Source: a virus. From it: 25,024 nucleotides of DNA. Under the pieces are notes generated by a model. That model saw only the letters and a list, made by a program, of their open reading frames with translations, did not search any database and was not told the DNA's origin. Below, piece by piece: positions 9,319-17,413 of this stretch. A program made the position numbers and the translations under genes. The number at the start of each line of letters is the position of its first letter. The first letter of the stretch is position 1. The stretch lies in IMG/VR virus record IMGVR_UViG_3300042521_002270, positions 1 to 25,024 of that record; one strand, given 5' to 3'.

Positions 9319-11298
9319 TTATACTACAAGTCCTTTAATGTCAGAATCCATATATTTAACTTCAAATATTGCTGGATCTTTTGGTGGATATACAATATTG
9401 TTTTGTGTTGCAATGCTTATATCATAAGCAACAGGTGAATAATTGCCATCATCAATCGTTAAATTTTTGATCGCAATTTCACTCACAGACTGCACACCTT
9501 CGTTTTGCATTATTTCAAAGTTGATTTGACTAAGGTTAATTGGTTGATTGAAACTCCAGTTATCAATATCAAAAAAGCTCTTTACGGATTGAATACAGTT
9601 ATTTAATACTTCCGATTTATTGAATCCTTTAAATACAGTAATTTTAAATTGCACTCCGATGTTAATAATATACCCATCTACTATATTAATTTTATCCGTT
9701 AAGATCTTATAATTTTGTAAATATGCAATTAAGTTTTGAAGTGTTGCTGGATTAATTTGAGTTAGATTTTTATTTGAATCATAACCTAAAAGGTACAAAT
9801 TATTCGTAAGTGGATTATTTGATTGTAAGAATTTTCTTCTATCAAGTGGATTTAAAGGAGTTAAATCAACTGTAGAATTATTCTGTGTATTTACTACACC
9901 TGTAATTAATCCATTGTATTGTACTTCTCTCGTCAAATTGCTTTGAACATATGCTTTTGCGATATTTCCAAGTTGTGGTGGTAAAGCATAAACTCTCAAC
10001 AAGAAATCATCTTCGGTAACCATACGATTCTGAGTAGAAAAATTCAATATAGCATTTTGTCTAATCTCTTCATTAGATTCAGCATCGTCGCCACCTGTAG
10101 AAGATTCTACGTTATTTACACGTAAAGAGTTCTTAATTGTGTTTAATAGGGTAACTTCACTATCAGTTAAAGAGGTTACGTCATTCAAATAAGATACGGC
10201 AATTATACTTTTAATTTCTCCAGAATTAACATTAGAATTTAATCCGCCCCCAATGATATATGAAATGGTCAATGTGGTGTTGGCCGGAGAAACTCCGTAT
10301 GAATTTGCTTTCAACACATTCGTGTTATCCAACGAAATGTTTAGATTTTTTAGATTTGAAAGAGATACTCCAATGTTACTTGAATTTGGAATGATGACCG
10401 TATTATCATAGTTCTCAGTATTAGCACCAAATTGAATTGATGTTTGATTGTTTTCATCAATCGTGGTTACAAATCGTTTTTCAGTTCGTAGATATTTTAA
10501 AACCTTTGGAGTTTCACTTCTATATTGAGAAAGAGTTTGATTGTTTAATGGTACGTTATCTAATTCAATAGGAATTGTATCTTGAGCCAAGTAATCAACT
10601 TCATAATAGTTGTTATTATTAGAATCAATTACACTTACAATTTTCAAAACGTTAGTTTCATCTAACTTAATAGAATAAAATGGAACTTGATCGCCAACTG
10701 AAAACTGTTTTATTATAACTCTACCTGAATAAGCCTTGGCTGATTTCTTTATCAAATAAAACTGTGGTGCGCCTGTGTTGTCACGACTATATACGGTTAT
10801 TTCTCTAGGTGAAAACTTTGTATCTTGACTAAAATCTATACTTTCTTCCACTACGAAATTGACTCCTGATACACTAGTTAATTGTGTAAAGGGTTTTAAT
10901 ATCAAACAATAACGTTCGTCTGGACTATAAACATTATCTCTTGAACGTGTCGCTGGTAATAGTTGAAATATATCTACTATAGTGGACGAAGCAGATGCTA
11001 CCTTTGGTTTATAACCCAAGAATTTAGCACCATTTATGATGTTTCTACGATCTTGTGCAAATTGAATAAAACTTTCAAAAAACTGCTGATCCGTATAATA
11101 AGAAAGTACATCTCCAACATATGCTGCTTGTTCAATGAATATTTGACCAGGTGAACTTTCGCTAAAGTCTTTGTAACTTTGTGGGTAATACTGTTTAGTA
11201 AAGTCGATTAGCTGTTGACGTAAAGATGCGAAATCTCTATTAAGATAATTAATATCTTTTGTGTTTGCATTAAACGTTTTGTTAATTAATGTTGACAT
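9319..11298 (-). CDS. gp6: Baseplate wedge protein, gp6 / baseplate J family
   Basis: 659 residues, matching the roughly 660 residues of T4 gp6. The N-terminus has the family style: DINYLNRDFASLRQQLIDFT, SESSPGQIFIEQAAYVGDVL, YTDQQFFESFIQFAQDRRNI and GAKFLGYKP. A later block, NRMVTEDDFLLRVYALPPQL, corresponds to the R-x-V(T)-x-x-D(F/Y) stretch of baseplate J proteins, and the C-terminal third has FDIDNWSFNQPINLSQINFE. In T4, gp6 dimers form the continuous ring linking wedges around the hub, with gp25 and gp7 as partners. Here gp25 lies immediately upstream with a TAATG overlap, and the downstream gene starts one base after its stop. Intact, with no frameshift seen. Assignment is strong from length, motifs and context. 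Confidence 0.93.
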   Translation of the reverse strand: MSTLINKTFNANTKDINYLNRDFASLRQQLIDFTKQYYPQSYKDFSESSPGQIFIEQAAYVGDVLSYYTDQQFFESFIQFAQDRRNIINGAKFLGYKPKVASASSTIVDIFQLLPATRSRDNVYSPDERYCLILKPFTQLTSVSGVNFVVEESIDFSQDTKFSPREITVYSRDNTGAPQFYLIKKSAKAYSGRVIIKQFSVGDQVPFYSIKLDETNVLKIVSVIDSNNNNYYEVDYLAQDTIPIELDNVPLNNQTLSQYRSETPKVLKYLRTEKRFVTTIDENNQTSIQFGANTENYDNTVIIPNSSNIGVSLSNLKNLNISLDNTNVLKANSYGVSPANTTLTISYIIGGGLNSNVNSGEIKSIIAVSYLNDVTSLTDSEVTLLNTIKNSLRVNNVESSTGGDDAESNEEIRQNAILNFSTQNRMVTEDDFLLRVYALPPQLGNIAKAYVQSNLTREVQYNGLITGVVNTQNNSTVDLTPLNPLDRRKFLQSNNPLTNNLYLLGYDSNKNLTQINPATLQNLIAYLQNYKILTDKINIVDGYIINIGVQFKITVFKGFNKSEVLNNCIQSVKSFFDIDNWSFNQPINLSQINFEIMQNEGVQSVSEIAIKNLTIDDGNYSPVAYDISIATQNNIVYPPKDPAIFEVKYMDSDIKGLVV

Positions 11299-11699
11299 TA
11301 TATTCTGTTACCTTCCAAGTTAAGTTGGGTTTTACCTATAGTATTATTGTATCTAAATGTAATACTTATAAATATTGAATTTCTATCATTATTCTCTGGT
11401 TGTTGTGGGGATAATTCAACACTTAATATGGTTGTACCGTTGATGTATTTATCAACATCACGTTGTACTACATCAACAATCATATCATTTGTAACATCAC
11501 TTTCAATTGGTTGAAACAATAAATTATATAATCCAGAACCAAAACTATTATTAAATCTACGTTCTCCTGGTACAGTTAATAATAGATTTTGTATATTATC
11601 AGCTATTTGAGAAATAGTATCTTTATTAGTAGCAAAATAACCCTCGTTACCAAGTTGAATTGGTAAAGACAAACCTATTGCTTTTTTAGGGGTTGCCAT
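11298..11699 (-). CDS. gp25: Baseplate wedge protein, GPW/gp25 family
   Basis: 133 residues, the usual size of gp25 proteins. The diagnostic stretch is LLLTVPGERRFNNSFGSGLY followed by NLLFQPIE: the PGER motif and the FGS-x-L-x-x-LLF block of the GPW/gp25 family. The last strand region, ISITFRYNNT, also fits. In T4 and related contractile systems gp25 sits with gp6 and gp7 at the wedge core and helps start sheath assembly. Its stop overlaps the ATG of gp6 (TAATG), the conserved gp25-gp6 order. The start follows the upstream stop by eight bases, with AAGG upstream that could act as a weak Shine-Dalgarno. Confidence 0.94.
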   Translation of the reverse strand: MATPKKAIGLSLPIQLGNEGYFATNKDTISQIADNIQNLLLTVPGERRFNNSFGSGLYNLLFQPIESDVTNDMIVDVVQRDVDKYINGTTILSVELSPQQPENNDRNSIFISITFRYNNTIGKTQLNLEGNRI

Positions 11700-11707
11700 T
11701 AGTTACC

Positions 11708-12178
11708 TTATTTTTCTCCACGTTTCTTGTTTACCGCCTTCATTAAAGATCTATAGTCTCTATTCATAGCACTATAAACACTTTTTACTGGTTCAGGAGC
11801 ATTCTCAGGAACTTTTGCTTCCGTAATTACTTGAGATGTAGCACCTCCATATCCACCCATCATACCAACCATACCACCTTCTTGTGGTACTCCTCCAGTA
11901 GTTTGATTCAAAATATCATTCAACATAGGATTGTTTGTGTACTTTACAAACTTTTTAGCTGGTTTAACTTCTTCTTCAATAACGGATGATTCTTCCATAG
12001 TTTCCAATTCTTTGAGAATTTGTTGTTCTAAGTCAGAATCAGCTGATTTTTTCTTGGTCTGAACAGCTTCTTTGGAAAATATTTCAGCCAATTGAAGTTT
12101 GATTTCAGATTGTATTACATTACGTACTTCTTGTTGTACAGTTTTCTTGATGAATTCTTTTAATACTTCTATTTTCAT
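11708..12178 (-). CDS. Charged helical protein of the baseplate operon, unknown
   Basis: 156 residues. The first 75 are strongly helical and charged (MKIEVLKEFIKKTVQQEVRN, then VIQSEIKLQLAEIF), followed by an acidic stretch (LKELETMEESSVIEEE) and a Met/Gly-rich low-complexity segment (GGMVGMMGGYGGATSQV, about residues 101-117). It ends with a basic helix (YRSLMKAVNKKRGEK). There is no membrane segment or enzyme motif. It lies between the glycine-zipper protein and gp25; the leader is A/T only without Shine-Dalgarno or TAYTTATA. A tail assembly chaperone or minor baseplate protein is possible, but I do not recognise it. Confidence 0.82.
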   Translation of the reverse strand: MKIEVLKEFIKKTVQQEVRNVIQSEIKLQLAEIFSKEAVQTKKKSADSDLEQQILKELETMEESSVIEEEVKPAKKFVKYTNNPMLNDILNQTTGGVPQEGGMVGMMGGYGGATSQVITEAKVPENAPEPVKSVYSAMNRDYRSLMKAVNKKRGEK

Positions 12179-12195
12179 ACTATTATATATAATTA

Positions 12196-13887
12196 TTAAC
12201 CTAACGGAGATTTAGGTAAATTTAATAAATCTGTTGCACCTTTTGGATTTGATGGTCTTGGTATTTTGACAGTCTTGATACGTGGTGTACTAGGTGGTTT
12301 TGGTATATTTGGTTTAGGCATTCCTTTTTGTACACTTGCTAATTTAGCTGCAGCTGCCCCAACGGCTCCTCCTGAAACGGCACCAATTACAGCTCCTTTT
12401 CCACCTCCAACTATTCCTCCGATTCCGGCCCCTAACCCACCGCCTGCTAAAGCTCCTCCAGTTACACCACCAACGGATAATCCGGCACCAAGTGCAGTAC
12501 CACTTAATCCACCTATTAACGCTCCCTTACCACCACCGGCTAATGCTCCAATACCGGCTCCAAGAGCACCACCTAACAATCCACCTTTTAATCCTTTAGC
12601 TAATTCAGACGTAGATTCAACCATACCTGTTTTAGCATTTACAAATTTATCATTTCCAGCTATAGATTCAGGACTAAACTTATCTGGAGACCAATCCTTA
12701 CCCAACCCATCTGGTTTAATACCTTTAGGATTTAGTTTATCAAATACTTTACCAGCTACACCACCCGCAACTAATCCGGCACCGGCCCCAATCAATGCGC
12801 CTTTTCCTCCGCCTGCTAATGCACCTATACCGGCTCCTAATGCACCTCCGCCAATTGCACCCTTAACTCCAGATGACAAATTACTAAGTACACCACCAGC
12901 TGATTCTTGAGCACCACCAATTGCACTTTGTGCTTGACCAACAGCTCCATCTAATGCACCTTGAGCTTGACCAGCTGCGCCTTGTACTTGGCTAGTCAAT
13001 CCACCGGCCGCACTTTGTACTTGAGACGCAGCATTACTTGCTGCGCCTTGCGCTTGTGATGCTGCTTGTTGTGCTGCATTTGCGTCTAACCCCTTTACTT
13101 CTTGGGACGGTAGTTTTAAATTAGGATTGTCTACTACAGGAGCTTTATTTGCTACACCATTAATTGCTTGTGTAGGAGGTCCAGGTAACGCCGGGTCAGG
13201 ATCAGGTAAAAAACAAGCAGGAACATTCTCTTTTTTCCAAGTTCCAGACGAAATATTTTTATCTAAATCGGATTTGATCGATTTCAAAAAGTCATTAATT
13301 TTAGTTTCAGCTCCTTGCAAATTAGAATCGTAACTTGATTCGGGTAGTCTATTATAATTTGTCTGAAATTCAAAATATGAGGTGAAGAATAAGGCGGCCA
13401 AAGATTTGGTCAATAGGGTAGGATCTCCGCCCAACGACGACACTTGAGCAATACAATCTAATTTATCTCTAACCGTTTTTTTAAAAATATCCGTTTCTTC
13501 TAAATTTATTATAATATTACCTTTCATCGTGGTTATACCCGCGATAGGCGTTTTTATTTGATATGCGTCGGTGATATATAAATTATTTATTGAAATTATT
13601 CTAGCAAGTTTTTTAGTAAGATCTTTTTTATAAGTACCAGAACTAAGTTTAACATATCCATTTTGTTCCAGAGATGTTAAATCCGTATAATTTTTATAAA
13701 ACTCATCCCAAGTAAGGATTTGTTTTGGATTCAGAATGGCGTCATTATAGTTAATGGAATCTACATAAAAATCATAATTATACTTATATTTTTTATATGA
13801 TGGTATGAATAAAAAATTTCCACTTGGCAATGTTCTGCCAGAACCTGGTTGTAAGTTGCCAAATATGTCTACTATTTGTAATGCCAT
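12196..13887 (-). CDS. Baseplate-operon protein with Ala/Gln repeats and three glycine-zipper blocks
   Basis: 563 residues. Residues 1-215 are a normal globular N-terminus (starts MALQIVDIFGNLQPGSGRTL; one Cys-containing segment near 144). A Pro-rich hinge (LPDPDPALPGPPTQ) leads to an Ala/Gln/Ser amphipathic repeat (about 268-330, QAASQAQGAASNAAS style). Next come three Gly-x-x-x-Gly-rich blocks at about 342-380, 433-475 and 476-516. The 19-residue string ALGAGIGALAGGGKGALIG occurs identically in blocks one and two. The C-terminus is Lys/Pro-rich (PKPNIPKPPSTPRIKTVKIP). Glycine zippers are known to pack transmembrane helices, so membrane insertion is possible. It lies three bases after the gp5-like hub gene, so association with hub or spike delivery is inferred. 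An AGGA upstream of the ATG may act as ribosome site. The family is not recognised. Confidence 0.88.
   Translation of the reverse strand: MALQIVDIFGNLQPGSGRTLPSGNFLFIPSYKKYKYNYDFYVDSINYNDAILNPKQILTWDEFYKNYTDLTSLEQNGYVKLSSGTYKKDLTKKLARIISINNLYITDAYQIKTPIAGITTMKGNIIINLEETDIFKKTVRDKLDCIAQVSSLGGDPTLLTKSLAALFFTSYFEFQTNYNRLPESSYDSNLQGAETKINDFLKSIKSDLDKNISSGTWKKENVPACFLPDPDPALPGPPTQAINGVANKAPVVDNPNLKLPSQEVKGLDANAAQQAASQAQGAASNAASQVQSAAGGLTSQVQGAAGQAQGALDGAVGQAQSAIGGAQESAGGVLSNLSSGVKGAIGGGALGAGIGALAGGGKGALIGAGAGLVAGGVAGKVFDKLNPKGIKPDGLGKDWSPDKFSPESIAGNDKFVNAKTGMVESTSELAKGLKGGLLGGALGAGIGALAGGGKGALIGGLSGTALGAGLSVGGVTGGALAGGGLGAGIGGIVGGGKGAVIGAVSGGAVGAAAAKLASVQKGMPKPNIPKPPSTPRIKTVKIPRPSNPKGATDLLNLPKSPLG
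12340..12864. repeat. Three protein-level glycine-zipper repeats within the 563-residue gene
   Basis: Blocks lie at about 12748-12864, 12463-12591 and 12340-12462. In blocks one and two, 19 consecutive residues are identical, yet by my hand comparison about 14 of the 19 codons differ synonymously. The DNA copies are therefore old while the protein sequence has been held. Gly/Ala codons also make this stretch visibly richer in G and C than its neighbours. Confidence 0.85.
13630..13637 (-). other. Isolated intragenic TACTTATA
   Basis: An exact TACTTATA occurs here (position within a base or two) inside the 563-residue gene, far from any start codon. It is the only coding-region exact match in this orientation I found by eye and serves as a background example for the start-proximal boxes. 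No function is proposed. Confidence 0.3.
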
Positions 13888-13890
13888 ATA

Positions 13891-15594
13891 TTAATCCTGA
13901 AATTCAAATTCAACTTGTACTGGACCTTCACGACGATTTCTACCTTTGAAATCACCCACAACTCCAGCGCCTGTAACCGTATTAATTTCTACTGGGTCTT
14001 TACATTCACCACCACTACCAGGTGGTTTTACTCCATTACTACCAGGAGCATATCCTCCTCCTGTAACGAATACTCTTCTGCTTAATGTTTTGTGTAGATT
14101 ATCTCTTAGTAGTTTAAGTTTGATTTGTTGTACTGGTATTTGAGTTTGATCTGGATTAGCATCATTGGTGTTTTCAGCATCAATCTTACCAGCGTCTTCA
14201 TGTCCATGTGGATGTGGATGTACGTGATGATACCAGTGAACGTGATCTAGTAACCAGTTACATAAATCATACATCCAATCTACAGTTGTTTGACCCAATA
14301 ATGCTGGTTCATTTGTTTCTCCAAATTGACCCAAAAATATCTGAGGAGCATTTATACACGCCGTGTTATTAGTGGTTATAACTACATTGTCATTCGCATC
14401 AACTGTGTATTCGCTGTCGGTTGCTACAGCATAACGTTTTTTGCTAAAATGAAATGTTTCTGCAAATCTACTACTCAATATCAATCTATCACTATTTATT
14501 ACAAGTTGATCTCCGTCTAGATTTGGAAATTTAAATGTGGTTGATCCATTTGGATTATATCTAACTTGTTCTTCTGTAGGTTTATTATCACCTGTAATAC
14601 CGAAAACACTTTTATATACAGTGGTTTTCCAATTACTTACTGTATATCCACTTGTTAATTGAATGGTGCTACCATCATTATTAATATCTTCATCTATCTG
14701 ACCACCATAATTTTTCTCCCAAGGTGAAATCGCTGGAATAGGTGGCAATTTAGGATGTAATTGTTGTGCTTTTTTCTGTGCAATATTACGTTGACGATTG
14801 CGTATAGTTAATTTTGGATTTCCATATCCACCATCTACAGAATCTTTGAGTAAATTTCCAAGAAGAGCATATGAAGGATATGCACCTTTATCATTAAATC
14901 TATCATCATCATATGCACTAAAACGTATAGATTGGCCAAATCTACTTTCTACTACTGTATCCCCTTCAAACTTTCTTATACTTCTTATGAATGGATTTAA
15001 TATGAAATAATTGCCAAAGTATCCGTTTTGATTGATCGATTGAAATGCTGGATGACTAACATAACTTTTTCTATTGGGTGGTTGTAAATATGGAACTGCA
15101 CTTTTATTATTATCACTGTTAGATTTTTCAGTTACGAAGTCTCCATTGGATCCCAAATAATTTAATCTATTAAATGGCTTTGTATAGTAATATGTTTCTC
15201 CTACGTTCAATACCAACACTTGTTCATTTATTAATGGCAATTGTGTAACTGTATTATCTATTGCAATAGCCCACGGTAATTTCTCATAAGCAGTTTGTTG
15301 TTCTTCTCCTAGAATACGTATTTTAGCTCTACCAATATAACTATAGTCAGTATCAGATGGTGACGGTATTGTGTTTTCATAGTTAACTGGCAACTGTTGA
15401 TATTTGATTGTTGGAGGTGGTTGAGAATTTATATTGTCCGATGTTTTTCCAAAAAATGGATGTTTATCGTCTAATATAATATCTACAACTACCGCTAATT
15501 TATACAAAGCACTACCGTTTCCTTTAATTGCAGCCGCAATGTTGGATGATAAATTGCCTGAATTTTTAACTATGGTTGATATATTTGTACTCAT
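13891..15594 (-). CDS. gp5: gp5-like baseplate hub/spike protein with His-rich segment, lysozyme domain absent
   Basis: 567 residues, near the size of T4 gp5 (575). Residues about 30-135 match the gp5 OB-fold: GRAKIRILGEEQQTAYEKLP followed by WAIAIDNT resembles the family pattern V-x-V-R-I-x-G...LPWA. I find no T4-type lysozyme domain; the middle is instead NWKTTVYKSVFG and RYNPNGSTTFKFPNLDGDQL. Residues 451-465 are a dense His cluster (DHVHWYHHVHPHPHGHED at 450-467), a likely metal site. The C-terminus (RREGPVQVEFEFQD) is acidic and beta-like. In T4, gp5 forms the central hub and membrane-piercing spike. It overlaps the preceding gene by one base (TAATG) and has a clear AAAGGTG ribosome site. 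The lack of lysozyme implies cell-wall digestion is done elsewhere. Confidence 0.8.
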   Translation of the reverse strand: MSTNISTIVKNSGNLSSNIAAAIKGNGSALYKLAVVVDIILDDKHPFFGKTSDNINSQPPPTIKYQQLPVNYENTIPSPSDTDYSYIGRAKIRILGEEQQTAYEKLPWAIAIDNTVTQLPLINEQVLVLNVGETYYYTKPFNRLNYLGSNGDFVTEKSNSDNNKSAVPYLQPPNRKSYVSHPAFQSINQNGYFGNYFILNPFIRSIRKFEGDTVVESRFGQSIRFSAYDDDRFNDKGAYPSYALLGNLLKDSVDGGYGNPKLTIRNRQRNIAQKKAQQLHPKLPPIPAISPWEKNYGGQIDEDINNDGSTIQLTSGYTVSNWKTTVYKSVFGITGDNKPTEEQVRYNPNGSTTFKFPNLDGDQLVINSDRLILSSRFAETFHFSKKRYAVATDSEYTVDANDNVVITTNNTACINAPQIFLGQFGETNEPALLGQTTVDWMYDLCNWLLDHVHWYHHVHPHPHGHEDAGKIDAENTNDANPDQTQIPVQQIKLKLLRDNLHKTLSRRVFVTGGGYAPGSNGVKPPGSGGECKDPVEINTVTGAGVVGDFKGRNRREGPVQVEFEFQD

Positions 15595-15935
15595 TATTCA
15601 CCTTTACTGATTGTTATAACTTCTTCCATTAGTTGTTTTCTTTCATCTTCACTGAGTACCATGGCCGGTCCTTCTCCACTAGCTTCGCCTTTAGCAACCA
15701 ATCTTTGTACTACAGCTGCCAATTTTACTAATTGTTCATCGTTTTTGATACCCACATCATAGTAATCTTTGATTAGAGGTACGATTATTACAGCGTCATT
15801 GACAGTCTTAATTAAAGTACGTAACTCAGAAATCAAAATATCAATTTGATCCTTCTTATTTTCTGAATTTTTCACTATGTCCTTACAAAGACCAGAAAAA
15901 TTCTTTCCTTTGTAAATTTCGAAATTTAAGTCCAT
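15594..15935 (-). CDS. First gene of the baseplate operon, small helical protein, unknown
   Basis: 113 residues beginning MDLNFEIYKGKNFSGLCKDI. It is helical and charged throughout: SENKKDQIDILISELRTLIK, then VNDAVIIVPLIKDYYDVGIK and a final EDERKQLMEEVITISKGE. There is no membrane segment, signal or enzyme motif. It is the first gene after the strong terminator at 15951-15976; only about 14 bases separate the terminator T tract from the ATG, and they contain TATTTATA five bases before the start. The stop overlaps the gp5-like ATG (TAATG), so translation is probably coupled to the hub protein. A minor baseplate protein or assembly factor is possible. Confidence 0.85.
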   Translation of the reverse strand: MDLNFEIYKGKNFSGLCKDIVKNSENKKDQIDILISELRTLIKTVNDAVIIVPLIKDYYDVGIKNDEQLVKLAAVVQRLVAKGEASGEGPAMVLSEDERKQLMEEVITISKGE

Positions 15936-15940
15936 ATACC

Positions 15941-15948
15941 TATAAATA
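15941..15948 (-). promoter_or_regulatory. TAYTTATA box (TATTTATA) heading the baseplate operon
   Basis: TATTTATA on the minus strand, five bases (GGTAT) before the ATG at 15935 and directly after the terminator T tract. If the operon is not fed by read-through, the promoter must lie in or next to this box. If it acts like a T4 late box, the mRNA would start at or very near the ATG. Confidence 0.6.
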
Positions 15949-15950
15949 GA

Positions 15951-15976
15951 AAAACCACTCCGTTTGGAGTGGTTTT
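15951..15976 (-). terminator. Intrinsic terminator after the gp55-like gene
   Basis: A perfect 11-bp stem (AAAACCACTCC / GGAGTGGTTTT) with a four-base loop (GTTT), followed on the minus strand by TTTTTCT. It lies 17 bases past the gp55-like stop and could also stop plus-strand transcription. Confidence 0.9.
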
Positions 15977-15992
15977 ATTAACTATTTAGATT

Positions 15993-16973
15993 TTATAATG
16001 TTCCTCTATTACTATAGTTTCTCATTACCAAATTTTGATAACTTTTCATTTTATTGATAACTTTAGTTATTTGTTGAGTCTTACAATTGCTTAATTCTCT
16101 GATATAAAGATATAATGTTTTCTTGTTGAAGTTTTCAATTCTTTCACAGTTTCTGAACAATTCGATTACCGCATATGCTATATTTAGATCTTTTTGTTTA
16201 TTGAATATTTTCATTACATTAGCTTCCCAGTAATTTACTATAAGTTTCATAAATTCTTGGGTCTGAATGTCTTTATGATGTGCATCCTCTGTTTGTAAAC
16301 ATACTGAAGATTCACTTGGGGTTTCGCTAATATCTACGTGTTGATTGAATCTTTTATAGTTGTTATTGTTGTGAAATATTAAATAATTCTTGGCAACAAT
16401 GCTAAAATAACTAAATGCTTTACCTTTACCTGCTTGAAATTTATGAATATTAGTTACTAAATGTGATACTGTTTCTTTTTGAATTTCAATTGGACTATTA
16501 TCAAAGTATGTAAATTTAAATGTATTGAATATATTTTCTACTAATTTTTCAAAACTGAATTTTATTTTATTTTCATAAATCATATTACGTTTGATTTCAT
16601 CTTCTTCTGCGTTGTATTCAATGATAGCATCCTCTGTTTTTTTAGAAAAATAAATTTTTTCTTTCTTATTTCTTCCACGACGTTTTTTGCGTTCTCCATT
16701 AATATCAAATTGAGATTCTTCTTCAGAACCATCTTTAATATTTGCTTCGATTAATTCTGGTTTGATAGAACGTGGAACTTCTATATTAGATGTAGAAGTA
16801 GACTTGGTTGGTTGTTTAGATGGCAACAAAACGCCAATGGTAATTTTTGGTTTCTTTACCTTGGATACTACTTTCTTAAGTTTAGGCTTTATCTTGTTTT
16901 TGACATTCTTTTTTGTCTTAACAGAAGTAACCTTTTTAATCTTCTTATAAGATTTCGTTTTTGTTTTTTTCAT
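15993..16973 (-). CDS. gp55: Putative late sigma factor, gp55-like
   Basis: 326 residues from the ATG at 16973. In-frame ATGs at 17003 and 17000 would add ten residues but deepen the overlap with the preceding gene. The first 50 residues are extremely Lys-rich (MKKTKTKSYKKIKKVTSVKT), then a linker and a second basic patch (GERKKRRGRNKKEK). The core at about 130-240 holds KFQAGKGKAFSYFSIVAKNY followed by LIFHNNNNYKRF, which resembles sigma region 2 as found in T4 gp55-type late factors. T4 gp55 directs host RNA polymerase to late promoters with the box TATAAATA, together with gp33 and gp45. The 326 residues exceed T4 gp55 (185), mostly through the basic N-terminus. It ends at the terminator before the baseplate operon. 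Assignment rests on motif style and context; another DNA-binding factor is possible. Confidence 0.68.
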   Translation of the reverse strand: MKKTKTKSYKKIKKVTSVKTKKNVKNKIKPKLKKVVSKVKKPKITIGVLLPSKQPTKSTSTSNIEVPRSIKPELIEANIKDGSEEESQFDINGERKKRRGRNKKEKIYFSKKTEDAIIEYNAEEDEIKRNMIYENKIKFSFEKLVENIFNTFKFTYFDNSPIEIQKETVSHLVTNIHKFQAGKGKAFSYFSIVAKNYLIFHNNNNYKRFNQHVDISETPSESSVCLQTEDAHHKDIQTQEFMKLIVNYWEANVMKIFNKQKDLNIAYAVIELFRNCERIENFNKKTLYLYIRELSNCKTQQITKVINKMKSYQNLVMRNYSNRGTL

Positions 16974-17259
16974 TAAAATCGGAGGATTTATAATTATCAT
17001 CACTTTGAATTCTAGTATTTGTTATTTCAATGATAGTAAGCAAATCTGTAAATAGAACACCAACATCATCGTCTTTAACAAATATACCTCGGTCATCCAC
17101 AGATTTCAACTTATTATATGTATTTTTTACCAACGATTTAAAATCTACCAACCAACTTTCTAATAAGTCGATCTGATTAAATGCCTTTTTTAGCGAGATT
17201 ACCAAAAAAATATTTAATATTGTTGAAAACAACAATAAAAGTAACAGTATGTATATCAT
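16945..17259 (-). CDS. Small N-terminally anchored membrane protein
   Basis: 104 residues. A single N-terminal transmembrane segment (IYILLLLLLFSTILNIFLVI, residues 2-21) is followed by a Lys residue pair and a soluble helical domain (FNQIDLLESWLVDFKSLVKN) ending in an Asn/Lys-rich tail. The hydrophobic N-terminus lacks a signal-peptidase-like motif, so a membrane anchor with a cytoplasmic domain is likely. The ATG overlaps the preceding stop by one base (TGATG), and the gene's 3' end overlaps the gp55-like start by about 29 bases. It therefore belongs to a three-gene unit with the late sigma candidate. The function is unknown. Confidence 0.8.
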   Translation of the reverse strand: MIYILLLLLLFSTILNIFLVISLKKAFNQIDLLESWLVDFKSLVKNTYNKLKSVDDRGIFVKDDDVGVLFTDLLTIIEITNTRIQSDDNYKSSDFNEKNKNEIL

Positions 17260-17408
17260 CAGTTTAATTCATCTAACGTTTCGTCGTCATCTGCCAATTC
17301 TACATACTCTGATATATAGTCTATAGATTCTTGGATTAAATCCCAATTGGAAGTATCAAACCCACGTTTTAAATTTTTGTACAATTCTAATATTTCTTTT
17401 TCGTCCAT
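17259..17408 (-). CDS. 49-residue acidic protein, first gene of the gp55-like operon
   Basis: A 49-residue frame beginning MDEKEILELYKNLKRGFDTS, then NWDLIQESIDYISEYVELAD and DDETLDELN. It is acidic and helical with no Cys or membrane segment. Support for reality: the stop overlaps the next ATG by one base (TGATG), the residue composition is protein-like, and an exact TACTTATA box lies five bases before the ATG, as at other genes here. No Shine-Dalgarno is seen. A small regulator or accessory protein is possible; there is no family assignment. Confidence 0.75.
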   Translation of the reverse strand: MDEKEILELYKNLKRGFDTSNWDLIQESIDYISEYVELADDDETLDELN

Positions 17409-17413
17409 ATACG

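Noticed and set aside
12266-12910. Plus-strand open frame of 214 residues, rich in Pro and Ala
   Set aside because: It is the antisense shadow of the Gly/Ala-rich zipper region; composition mirrors the opposite strand and there is no start signal.
13891-15594. Lysozyme domain in the gp5-like protein
   Set aside because: No T4-lysozyme-like catalytic pattern was seen between the OB-fold and the C-terminal region.
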